DNA from: Limnanthes douglasii subsp. nivea
Lineage: Eukaryota > Streptophyta > Magnoliopsida > Brassicales > Limnanthaceae
Direction of reading: 5' to 3'
Assembly: GCA_036936605.1 (NCBI GenBank)
Contig: JAUPFV010000005.1
Coordinates: 129,497,302-129,561,301, forward strand
DNA: 64,000 nt
Numbering within the stretch: position 1 is the stretch's first letter; each line of letters opens with the position of its first letter. Shown in pieces: positions 23,156-33,682 of the stretch. A model generated the notes under the pieces. The model worked only from the letters and a program-made list of their open reading frames with translations, searched no databases and had not been told where the DNA came from. The translations under genes and the position numbers were made by a program.

Positions 23156-24010
23156 TTCTGATTTAGGAGAAGTTGTTGGTGATTGGCGGTAAGTATGGGT
23201 GTCTCTACTCCGGATATTCCGCGTCAAGGAAGCGTTCGTGGTGCCATGTTCTACTGATGATAGTCTCCATTCCACAGATCCGGTGTAGCATCAGTAGTTA
23301 CGTACTTTTGCACCCAAGCTTATATGAACGCTTTTGTTGCTTTAACATACATTCAACACAAAGTAATCACAGTTTTTACAGTTCAACACCACAACTTGGG
23401 AGTTATTTTGCTCGAAACATTACCTAAAGATGCTCTTTAAATTTACAGCAAGTAGTAATACACTTTAGTATACACGCGATCCCACAATAATTAATTATTC
23501 GTGCGCTAACTGCATAGCAGTTTCTAATCAATGATGTCTAACACAACCACCTGTGAATTATCAACGATTACTACAATTTTTTACTTATTCACAAACTTTT
23601 AGATGTAGAAACCACGCATACCAACTACGCTACTAGTATCTAACATAGTTTATATAAAAGCAGACATAAATTCACATAAAGGGATCTAATTAGCACAAGA
23701 AGTGTCGCACATAGCATTTACGTATCTTCATTAGCAACATCATATCATTACTGCTCTTAAACTATACATGTCCTACTTAGTTGCTCAGTAATACAATTAT
23801 TTCACATAGTCCAATAATTTACTTCATTTACCTTATATTTTCATTTTACACTCACAAATTCATCAATTGCGTTCGCTAGTCAGTTGCATACTACTACATC
23901 TTTGAATCAGATAGAAAATATACACAATATAGACTACAAATTATGAATACAAATTATGATGAAAGCTAAACATACAAGTGATTTACACAAATTAGAAAAC
24001 TTAGTTTTGT

Positions 24011-24085
24011 TGATGGGGATTCAAAGGCGAAGCCGGGAGAAAACCATATCAAAATTTGGGGCCAAAACTATCGTAGCTCATCCAT
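24011..24085 (+). repeat. Degenerate direct repeat, copy 2 (partner 23081-23155)
   Basis: Partner of 23081-23155, same orientation. It could mark the boundaries of a diverged insertion or duplication within the unassigned region. No element class can be named. Confidence 0.7.
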
Positions 24086-25852
24086 CTTCGAGTGGAGATC
24101 GAGTGGAGAAAGACCGTTAGTCCGAGTACCTTGAACACATCTACAAAAATATCGCACGAACCTTGGTGGATGGTGGCATAGCTGGAATTGTGCTGCTCAC
24201 TTTTTCTTCTAGTCTCAAAGCTAAAATTCTAGAGATCTAATTTCCCAGGAAGCACAGATCGAAGACCATCTACTGACAAAACCTGACGCTAGTGTATGGC
24301 GATGGGGTTGCAATATGGACTTCGACATGAAAAGCATTCCGTTATCTCTTGTGCAAAGCCACTCTTCTTGTAAATGGTGTGGTGGGGAAAGAGAATGCCA
24401 GCATTCCGCCATTGGCAACGTTTCTAGCATAAATCAGGACCGAACGGAGATACAGAAACGACGAGGACGATGTTGAGAGCACTGGTGGTTTGCGGGGGAA
24501 GCCGTTCTCGGAAACCTGATATAGCAGATACACCAAACGATAGAGCGATCGAATTGAACCCACCTAAAGATAGAGAAGGAGAGCTACACGCAGTTTGACA
24601 GGAGAGAGCCGAGCCGGAACCGAACTGCCAAACCTACTGACACGGAATCCGGGTGCAAGGATTTCATGTAACATCGATTTGGTTCAGATAAATCTCGTCT
24701 TCCTCATCTTTCTCGTCGTCAATTTGGCTCTTAACCGTGGGACTAACAGGTCCAAGAGAGGATGAACACGCTATAAAGATAGAGACGTTAGGGTTTTTGT
24801 AGGGTTACAGCTGCTTCTGGTTTGTCATGCTTCTGGACCGGTATAACGAGAGAGACCTTCATCGCGGAGCTGAAAGTCAGGAGATAGATGACATGTTGGA
24901 GGCGCTCCGTTTGGAAAGGAGAGACCCCTCAGCTAGGGTTGCGGATGGCCATCGGTTAGGGTTTCTTTCTCGCGGAACCAAAGGTAAATCGAAGAAACCG
25001 TAAATAGACATGGAGGAGTTTGAGGGGCGGCGGAGTTTGAGGAGCGGCGGAGTGTTCCTTAAACAGCTACGGAGGAGATCGGGGAACGACAAATTCAGTT
25101 AACCTCTTATTCGAAAATAGAGTTAGCAGTGTCGAGAATACCATTCACGGGTCCGTAATCATGGAAGCTTTTTGGAGGCCGGAGACGGGTTCGAGGAGTA
25201 AAGCAGGCCACGACTTGGAAACATCGTGTTTGCCAACAACAGCTAGGGCTGCACTCTGACTCTTATACGTGGAGATGCAGAAAGCACGAGAAAAACGACC
25301 ATGGATTTGATCTGTTCTTTCTCCCGATCGGAGATTAAGGTCGTGGCTGGAGAGTTTGCTTCGACAGATAACGTTCACCAGATGTGGAGGTGATTCTTAA
25401 AATTAACGGCAACAGCATGGTGTTCATCTTTGGACGGTTGGGCCACGACTCTCAAGCGAAAGCAAAGGTAAACCAGATGAACCATAAACAACTATGGAGA
25501 AGTTTTCTACCTTAAGATCATTTTTGATTTTTTTTAAAAGTAAGAAACTTTCGTGTTCCAACAAACTGCCGCAATGTGATAGGGTTGAAATTCTAATCAA
25601 ACACTACAATCTAGAAGGGAGAAAGAGAGGAAAATAAAAGATAACAAAAAAGATTTGTATTCCAAAAAAATCACTTACACGGTTTTTAACCTTACTCATA
25701 TTAATTACAAATGAGATTCATTATCGTTTGTTACATGTTTGACGTAATAAATGCGGAATAATATTTATTAGTAACGTACATCTAATTATCTATGAATCTA
25801 TATTTTACGCTTTATAATTATGCGGATATTATGTATCAAATATAGTCTTATA

Positions 25853-28800
25853 AAAAAATGTAACATAATATTTATTAGAGGAGGTAGTAGGAGAAGAAAC
25901 ATAGTCGTACGTAGTAATGGAGGAGGTAGTACTCGAAGAGCACTATCTAGAGTACATACCTAAAGACGAGCACCCTATCGTACACGGGTTTGCTGCCAAT
26001 GTATATCTGGACAACCACTGGGGAAAGAGATTGATCTGGGAAGTCAAGAGGTTGATTATGCTCATATGTCGCCACCGTCTACGAGCGAGGATGATTACCC
26101 TAATATGCCGCTTCCGTCCAGGAGTGAGGATGACTACCCTAATATGCTTTTGCCGTCTGGGAGTGAGGATGTCTACCATATAAAAGACTATTACCAAAGA
26201 AAATGTATCATGAGCGACGATGAATATAACGAAGACTATTACCAAAGAAAAGGTATCATGAGTCTGATGACATACCTAATTAGCACTTCCCAGAGTATAA
26301 TTATCCGGATTACATACCCAAGGACGAGCACCTTACTGTTCCCGGGTTTATTGGAGATATGTGTATAATGAAAACCACTCAAGGAAGAGCCTGCTTTGAA
26401 AAGTCAAGAGGTTGATTACACTGATATATTGTCGTCGTCTGCGAGCAATGATGATTACTCGAGAGAAGACTATGACTGGATAAAAGTTAAGAAAATAGAC
26501 GATGATAATGAAGAAAATTACAACCGAATAAAAGGTATCATAACATTTACTAGAGGAGTTAGTAGATGAAGAAACACAATCGGAGGTAGTACCGGACGAG
26601 GACTTACCTGAACCGATGACATACCCGATCAGCATTTCCTAGAACACCACTATCCCGATTATATTCTTGAAGATGAGCACCCTATTGTAACCAGGTCCTC
26701 TACCAGTGTGTATCTGGAAAACCATTAGGAGGAAGAGCCTCATTCAGAAAGTCAAGAGGTTGACTACGCTGATACGGCCCCGCCGTATGGGAGCAAGGAT
26801 GACTACCCTAATACGCCGCTACCATCTGGGAGCGAGGATAAAAATGAAGACGAGTATAACCGAAGAAAAGGTAGCATAATATTTACTAGAGGAGGTATTA
26901 GAATAAGAAAACACTCGGAGGTAGTACTGGATGAGGTAGTACAAGAGGGGGTGGTAGAGGAGGTGGCAGTGCTTCTCGGAGTACCACTACCTGGATTACA
27001 TACCCAACGACGAGCACGGGTTCGTTGCCAATGTGTATCCGGAAAACCACTAGGGGAAAGAGCCGAATCCTAAAAATCAAGAGGTTTATTACACTAATAT
27101 GCTGCCAACGTCTGAGGATGAGGATGACTACCTAAATACGCCGCTTCCCTCTAGGAGGCAGGATGGCTAGCCTAATACGTTACCGCCCCCTAGGAGCGAG
27201 GATAACTACCCTGGAGAAGACTATGATTGAAGAAACAATAACAGGAGCAGCGATGAAAATAAAGAAGATTATGACCGAAGAAAAGGTAACATATAATTAC
27301 TATAGGAGGTAGTAGAACAAGAAACACAATTGGATGTAGTACTAGAGAAGGTAATACCGGAGCAGGACTTACCCGATCAGCACTTCCAGGAGCACCACTA
27401 CTCGAATTCCATACCCAAAAAGGCGCACCCTATTGAACCCGGGTTCACTGCCAATGTGTATCCGGAAAGCAACTAAAGGTCTTGATCTGAAGAGTCAAGA
27501 GGTTAACTACACTAATACGCTGCCACTGTATGGGAGTGAGGATGATATCCTAATATGCTGCCGTTTGGGAGGTATGATGATTACTCTAATACGTTGCCGT
27601 CGCTTGAGAGCGAGGATAACCATGGAGAATATTATAATCGAAGAAAATGTAACATGAGAGAGCATGAAAACGAAGAAGAGTATGACCGAAGAAAATGTAA
27701 CACAATATTTACTAGCCGGTAGTAGAAGAAGAAACACAGTCAGAGGTAGTACAAGGCGAGGACTTACCCAAACCCGATGACATACTCGATCACCACTTCT
27801 CGGAGCACCACTACCTGAATTACATACCGGAGATGAGCACCCTATCTTACTCGGGTTTGTTGCCAATGGATTATACGAGTAGAGAAGAATCATAGTCGGA
27901 GGAGGAGATAATATCAGAGGAGATTGAAGAAAATAAAGCACAGTCGTCGGTAGTAGCGGAGGAGGACTTAACCGAACCCAATGACATATCCGATCAACAT
28001 TTCTAGAGCACCACTACCCAAATTACATACCCAAAGACGAGAATTCTACCGTACCCGGGTTCGCTACCAATGTGGGCCTGCAAACCCACTAGGGAGAAGT
28101 GCCTGATCCGGAAAGTTAAGAGGTTGACTACAATAATACGCCGCCACCGTCAGGGAGCGAAAATGACTACGCTAATACGATGCTGCCGTCTAGAAGTGAA
28201 GATGATTACCCTAATACGCTAAGATACTCGTTCAGCATTTACCAGAGCATGACTATTCGAATTACATAGCCGAAGACGAGCATCATATCGTACTCGGGTT
28301 CAATGCAAACGTGTATCTGGAAAACCACGAAGAGGGAGAGCATGATACGGAAAGTCAAGAGGTTGACAACGTTAATACAACGACACCATCTTGGAGCGAG
28401 GATGACTACCCTAATACGTCGTTTCCGTCTGGGAGCAAGGATGACTACCCTAATACGTTGCCACCTCTTGGGAGTGAGGATGACTACCATAGAGAAGACT
28501 ATTACCAAATAAAATGTAGCATGAGCGACGATGAAAATGAAGAAGACTATGACCGAAAAAGGTAATAGAATATTTTCAGGTTTGAAGGTAATACTGGAGG
28601 AAATAGTACTCGAGGAGGTAGTACCAAAGAGGGTAGTATAGGAGGATATAATAACGTAGGAGATAGTACCAGATGGGTAAGAACCTGATCTAGAAAGTCA
28701 ATAGGTTGACTACATTAATATGCCGCCACCATCTGGGAGCGAGAATGACTACCCTAATATGCCGCGGCCATCTGGGAACGAGGATGATTACCCTAATACG

Positions 28801-29447
28801 CTACCACCGCATGGGAGTGAGGATGGCTACCCTAAAGAAGACTATGACAAAAAAAACAGTAATATGAGACATGTTAAAAATGAAGAGGACTATGACCAAA
28901 TAACATGTACCATAATATTTACTAGAGGAGGTAGTGCAAGAGGAAACATAGTCAAAGGTAGTACAGAGGAGGAGTTACCCAAACCAGATAAAATACATGA
29001 TTAACACTTCCTAGAGAATCAATACCTGGATTACATACCGAATACGAGCACCCTATCGTACCCGGGTTCGCTACCAATGCGTATCCAGAAAACCACTCGA
29101 CTGAAGAGCCTCATCCGAAAATTCAAGAAGTTTACTACGCTAATACGACGCCACCGTCTAGGAGAGAGGATGACTAAGCTAGTACACCGCTGCCGTCTAG
29201 GAGCGAGAATGACTACCGTAATAAGCTACCGCCTCCTAGGAGCGAGGATGACAACTTTGGAGAAGACTATGATTGAATAAAATGCATCAGGAGCGGCAAT
29301 GATAATGAAGAAGACTATGAGTAACGAAAAAGTAACATAATAATTATTATAGGAGGTAGTAGAAGAAGAAACACAGTCGGAGGTAACACTGGAAGAGGTA
29401 GTACTAGAGGAAGACTTACCCGAACATGATGACATGCCTAATCAGCA
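25853..29447 (+). repeat. DDYP tandem repeat, forward block 4
   Basis: About eight forward units, starting abruptly at 'atgtaacataatatttattag' and ending inside a unit at 'catgcctaatcagca'. Frames such as 28311-28565 and 28720-29004 show the clearest acidic reading (repeated SEDDYPNT, DENEEDYDR). The 28370-29447 part is an inverted duplicate of 56895-57857. Confidence 0.92.
28370..29447 (+). repeat. Inverted duplicate of 56895-57857
   Basis: The reverse complement of 56895-57857 follows this block unit by unit. Shared private variants include 'gttgacaacgttaatac', 'ggtaatagaatattttcagg' and 'ccgcggccatctgggaacg' (versus 'ccgcgaccatctgggaacg'). The repeat here stops at an insert at 29448; the partner stops at the copia duplication at 57857. 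Confidence 0.8.
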
Positions 29448-31410
29448 ACAACAATTTTCTTATAGTGAACCATCTCATTTGCCATATGTTGTACTTCACT
29501 TCGAGAAGATTTGATTTCTTGGGTTAATTTTTGTGGTGCAGTACCAAGATCGGCAAAAGGTTGAAGAGCAAGTGCAAGTTCTTTAGATGGCTCAACAGTA
29601 ATAAAAAACCATAGGGCTGGGAACACGTGTAAGAGCGCTGGAGGATGGAGGCAAAGAGACCTCTAGTGAATTTGCTTCAGGAGGGAATGCAACAGACCTT
29701 TTACCAAAATTGTGCAGTTGGTCATGAAGTTCATGAATGATAGGATCTCCATCTCTGACGAGCTCTTAAGATTCATCAAAGTTGATGAAGCTATTAAGAT
29801 CAAAGTCATCATCACATATGTTGTTTTCTAGTAGAAGTTTCTTCTTGTTGAGTGCCTCCTTCTTTGACACCAAATTCATTTTCTTTTTGCGGATCTTCCA
29901 TAACTACAATTTCGTCAGCATCAGAAGATACCTCTTCAATGGTTTGCACAACTTTCTTTTTCTCTCTCTCTTTTAAGGAGTCGTTTTAGTTGTGCTCTTC
30001 GTTTTTATCGGGGCAGTTTTTTTCTTCCTTTTTGGAGAAGGCTCACGTTGTACTCCCCCTTCGATAGTGGGGAGTTTATTTTCTATTGTTTTTCTCTTTG
30101 AAGTCTTAGACATCGGATCTTCTGAAGGGCTAACACCATATGTACTAGCTACCTTTTTATTTTTTTTCCGTTCTTCTGGGGAAGGTGGCTATCAAATCTA
30201 TTTCGAACAATCAGAAATACTTTGCAGTCAAGGGCCACTTACCTTTTGACAACATACAAAGGGTTGGGTGGATCCATTAGATTTTCAGAGAGAGGAGCTC
30301 CCAAATTGATTCTCCACGGATAGTTGTTGAGAAAGTTGATAGGTTGGAAGGCTGTGTGAAATGCATTGCCCCATTATTTTTCGTCCCAGGTTGCAAGCTT
30401 GATAAAAGTCTCTTTGGCATCTTTTCGACGAAGCTTATAACGCCTCGAAATTTCTACACAAAATACCATATTTGATAAAAGATAGGAAGAAAATCAGTTG
30501 GAGGTACAATTCAAGGTAATAAAATAAAAAAGACTTACGATTACTCCTCCATATGAGGTTCAACTTTGATGGGTTGGATTCAGAAATGTCTTTACCATTC
30601 TCCCACGATCATGAGACGAAGACAAATTTTTGTTTTCAAAATTTTTTTAACTCCAACAAGTCATCGATGATCTTCAAATCGTCATTCAGTGTTAGATAGG
30701 AAAATGGAAGTAACAGTCACGTCGACAATTTGGTCAAGGAAATGAAGTCCTGGATGAAGAGGGGAATTTGGTCCAATCGAGAAGCCATGATCACAGAGAG
30801 CAAAATAAACCATTGATTTAGTGTCACCTGAGTTTGGCACAGATCCAGAATCTTGAAGTACTCAACTATCATGGAGTTTAGTGAAAATCGAAGACCCCAA
30901 TTGATGATCTCTAGGAAGACCACCAGTTCATCATTTTTGTGATCCAAAGGGGTTTCCCCTTCTTTGGGTAGACAAAGTATAATGTTGTTTTCGATTCCTC
31001 ATTTTCTTTTTAGATCATCTACTTGACTCTCTTGGTAATATGTGTAAGCAATCTTTTTTAAAAGCCAAGATATAGTGCGCTTCGAGAGCCTTTAAATTTT
31101 CACCAACTAATGCAGCCAACTCTTCGAATATCATCACAGGAGATTTCTTTCTTCTTGTTTTATGAGATTTTTCCTTTTAAACATTTTTCACTATTTCACT
31201 CTCTGATTCTTTCGAAGCTTCTTCTTCTGTTTCAGCCTCGTTATTTGAATGTGTGGCTTCAAAATGTATGCCCTCATCGGATGCCTCATCCACCAATCGA
31301 GGCGGGTTACTTGAGGGATTTTGTTGAGACGTTGTTGATGTCTCAAAAATCTCCCTCAAGGGAGGAGAATAGGTTGATGGATTTGAAACGACATCAACAT
31401 CGTCACCCAT
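29448..31410 (-). pseudogene. Broken ORF resembling the plant 'putative gypsy type transposon' domain
   Basis: Reading from a possible start at 31410 (MGDDVDVVSNPSTYSPP), the minus strand passes an acidic region ending in KESESEIVKNV. It then gives LCLPKEGETPL followed by NWGLRFSLNSMIVEYFKIL and QVTLNQWFILLSVI (30717-30985). This spacing resembles the plant domain whose usual core is GLRFPLHPF, then QLxPNxW, then a hydrophobic helix (Pfam Transposase_28 type; assigned from memory, no search run). Further on come TWDEK and WGNAFHTAFQPINFLNNYP near 30320-30400, a basic patch REPSPKRKKK near 30040, and an Ala/Lys/Glu-rich, possibly coiled-coil end. Multiple stops and frameshifts make it a pseudogene. 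Confidence 0.5.
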
Positions 31411-32350
31411 GGCTACGAAAGTTCTTCTTTTTAGGGTTTGAGGAGTTTGAATTTTGTTTCCATACGCGATGAACCGGGAGGCTCAGGATTGACTGGAGAA
31501 GGAGTCTTTTCGGATTTCTTTGAAAACATTTGGTTACCTTGCGATTGATTCGAGGTGATGATTCAGTCAGAGAAGGTGAGATTCAAGGTGTTCTTGGTGT
31601 TTGAGTTTTTGATGACTGACTTTCTTCTGGAAGAGGAGAAGGTGAAAAGACAGGAGGTTTGTTGGGATCAAAGTTACTGTAATGAATTGTCTCTGTAAAA
31701 AATCGAGGAGCGTTCCTTATCAACCCAGCTACTCTATATTCATCTGCCCTTTCACTTATGTAGAATTAATCGTATGCTCCGAAGACAGGTTGTTTTGCAG
31801 ATGATGAATTTATGGGTTTTCTAGCTCTTGTTTTTTTTAGTTTTGGATAATTTCTCATAAACAGATTTAAGGATTGGCTGGTGGATTGGTATTTTGCTGC
31901 AAAAATAGCATAAAGATGAAGATTCATATGAAAGTAGGCAGTGATCTCTCTATTTGTCTCTCTAAAAACATAATGTGAAGCAAAATGAGATAGAAAATAA
32001 ATATTTATAAGGAAAGTTGGAAGAGAGGAAAGTGGAAGAGGTGGAGGAGGCAATCGGTTAGAATTTTAAACAGTTGACTAAAGAGGAATCATGAAACCTG
32101 CCATGCGATAGGCCTAGTGCCTATGATATCATTACCTATCCAATTTGTACTTCGAACAATTATGACCGTTGGAGGGAAATGACTTCGTATACAAACATTT
32201 GAAGCGTTAAGAGAACATGGATAAGATTTTGCAAAATATATGAAGATAACAAGTTTGGAGCAATTGATGATGTAGATAGAGTGGATTTTCTTCACCATCA
32301 ATAATTTCTAAAGCTAGTTAGTTCTTATTCTTTAACTATGATAAGAACTA
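31411..32350. other. Non-coding part of the gypsy-like insert
   Basis: Lies between the broken minus-strand frame and the PPT/LTR start. The minus-strand frame 31766-32053 (MPPPPLPLSSLPTF...) is Pro-rich then hydrophobic and matches no family I recognise. I see no conserved motif here. Confidence 0.4.
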
Positions 32351-32708
32351 AGGGGGCTATTGATAAGTAAATACAACTTTGAGGACTAAAATGCAAAGGA
32401 ATAAAACCTACTGTGACGGATTCTATAATCATAGGAGAGAATTAAGCTTTATGTTTAGATGAGGCACTAATATGCAATTACACCATTTTTGTAACCGTTT
32501 CATATAAAGCTAAGTCTTTGCACCTTTATATAAAGGGCAAGGATGATCTAATAAAGCGCTCTGACTTTTGAGATTAACTACTCTTATTACTTGACTTTCT
32601 CTCTAGAAAATATACTTCACTTACATTCTTTCACTTCTCTCAATCTTACATAATGAAACTAGATAAATACTTATAAATAATAATAATAATAATAATTAAA
32701 ATAATAAT
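32351..32708 (+). mobile_element. Polypurine tract and truncated LTR of the gypsy-like insert
   Basis: 'agggggctat' at 32351-32360 looks like a polypurine tract and is followed directly by TGATAAGTAAATACAAC, a plausible LTR start. A TATA-like 'ctttatataaagg' lies at about 32522. The right end is an (aat)n microsatellite (32674-32697) without a CA end or target duplication, so the LTR is probably truncated. Confidence 0.5.
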
Positions 32709-33086
32709 CTGCTGCCAATGTGTATCCAAAAATCCACTAGGAGGAAGAGCCTGCTCTAGAGAGTCAAGAGGTTGACTACGCTAATATGCCGCCACTGTCT
32801 CTGAGCAAGATGACTACCGCAATACACTGCTGCCGCCTAGGAGCGAGGATGACTACCCAACAGAAGACTATGACCGAAGAAAAAGTAGCCGAAGCGACAA
32901 AGAAAATGAAGAAGACTGTGACCGAAGAAAAGGTACATAATATTAATTAGACGAGTAGAGCTAATAACGGAGGAGGTAGCACCGGAGGAGGACTTACCCG
33001 AACCCGATGACATGCACGATCACCACTTTCCTGAGCACCACTACACGGATTAGTTACCCGAGGATGAGCACCCTATCGGACCCGGG
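32709..33086 (+). repeat. DDYP tandem repeat, forward block 5
   Basis: One forward unit between the gypsy-like insert and the solo LTR. It resumes in mid-unit at 'ctgctgccaatgtg' and ends in 'cctatcggacccggg'. Confidence 0.9.
33082..33086. repeat. Target-site duplication (ccggg), left
   Basis: 'ccggg' at 33082-33086 is repeated at 33678-33682, directly flanking the solo LTR. Excising the LTR and one copy restores the standard DDYP string 'acccgggttcgctgcc'. Confidence 0.93.
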
Positions 33087-33677
33087 TGATAAGGGGGGAT
33101 TCCCCCAAACAAGTACGAGCACAAGTAGGAGGACCGCCGATTTGGATTATGGAAAGCAATGAAGAAAATGACGAGCCCTACAGCATTGATGAGCTCAAAG
33201 GCAGATCGACCTCGAAGGCAGATCGACCTCAAAGACATTAGGAGAGATGAGTTGGTCGACCAGATTACGGACGTGATGAACGCGTGATCAAGACTGAGTG
33301 CAAACTCAAAGAAGATAAGTTGACCATATGATCAGTGAGCTCGAGCTCTGCACACCAGAACATGTTTGATCGCGCTTGAGGAATGGCCCAGCTCGATTTA
33401 AAGTGCAGATCAGACAAGACGTATCCTTATTTATTGTATAACACACGTTTTGACTCTTAAGTCAAACCATTTTAAGTACTTCTTCCGAAATTATAGGAAT
33501 AGTGACGTTAGTGAGTTAGTGGAGCATTAAGTGTAAACATGCGTAACTGCACACTAACTGAGAGTATTATAAATAGGGAGAACCTATCGATGAATACGAG
33601 GATCCTTTTTACCTTATCTCTTTCTTAACTAAAATCATAAAGACTTAACTGCGGTAAAACTTATTATTCTCGTAACA
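33087..33677 (+). mobile_element. Solo LTR, 591 bp
   Basis: Sequence from TGATAAGGGGGGA to TCTCGTAACA with TG...CA ends and a perfect 5-bp target duplication. No internal retroelement sequence is present, which is what recombination between two LTRs leaves behind. A TATA box 'tataaata' at 33568-33575 on the plus strand, followed by about 100 bp to the end, suggests plus orientation. A short internal duplication 'ggcagatcgacctc' occurs at about 33200 and 33218. Confidence 0.9.
33568..33575 (+). promoter_or_regulatory. TATA box in the solo LTR
   Basis: 'tataaata' lies within 'gtattataaataggg', a good plant TATA context. It would be the LTR core promoter if the LTR is plus-oriented. Activity is unknown. 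Confidence 0.6.
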
Positions 33678-33682
33678 CCGGG
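33678..33682. repeat. Target-site duplication (ccggg), right
   Basis: Second copy of the 5-bp target sequence, matching 33082-33086. Confidence 0.93.

Larger units (their letters stand above)
22557..25852. other. Unassigned 3.3-kb region, no recognisable gene
   Basis: Low-copy-looking sequence with no match to the DDYP repeat. Two stretches (about 22640-23300 and 24000-25500) are more GC-rich than their AT-rich surroundings (23300-24000 and 25500-25850). Open frames are all under 90 codons and show no domain I recognise. It could be the remains of a gene, a captured gene fragment or a non-autonomous element. I cannot define ends or target duplications. Confidence 0.4.
29448..32708. mobile_element. 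Decayed gypsy-like insert with an antisense-type frame and an LTR start
   Basis: A 3.3-kb block of non-DDYP sequence. The array breaks at 'gatgacatgcctaatcagca' on the left and resumes at 'ctgctgccaatgtgtatcc' on the right. About 90 bp of the repeat unit are missing between the two and there is no target duplication, so a deletion accompanied or followed insertion. Minus-strand frames at 29448-31410 resemble a protein domain found in plant gypsy-type elements. On the plus strand a polypurine tract and LTR-like start lie at 32351-32361. Opposite strands for the protein and the LTR fit an antisense ORF upstream of the 3' LTR, as described for some Tat-lineage elements. Confidence 0.55.

Noticed and set aside
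31766..32053. Pro-rich then hydrophobic frame (MPPPPLPLSSLPTF...) as a secreted protein
   Set aside because: Single short frame with no homology I recognise, lying between a decayed element ORF and a PPT. The signal-like start is probably chance.
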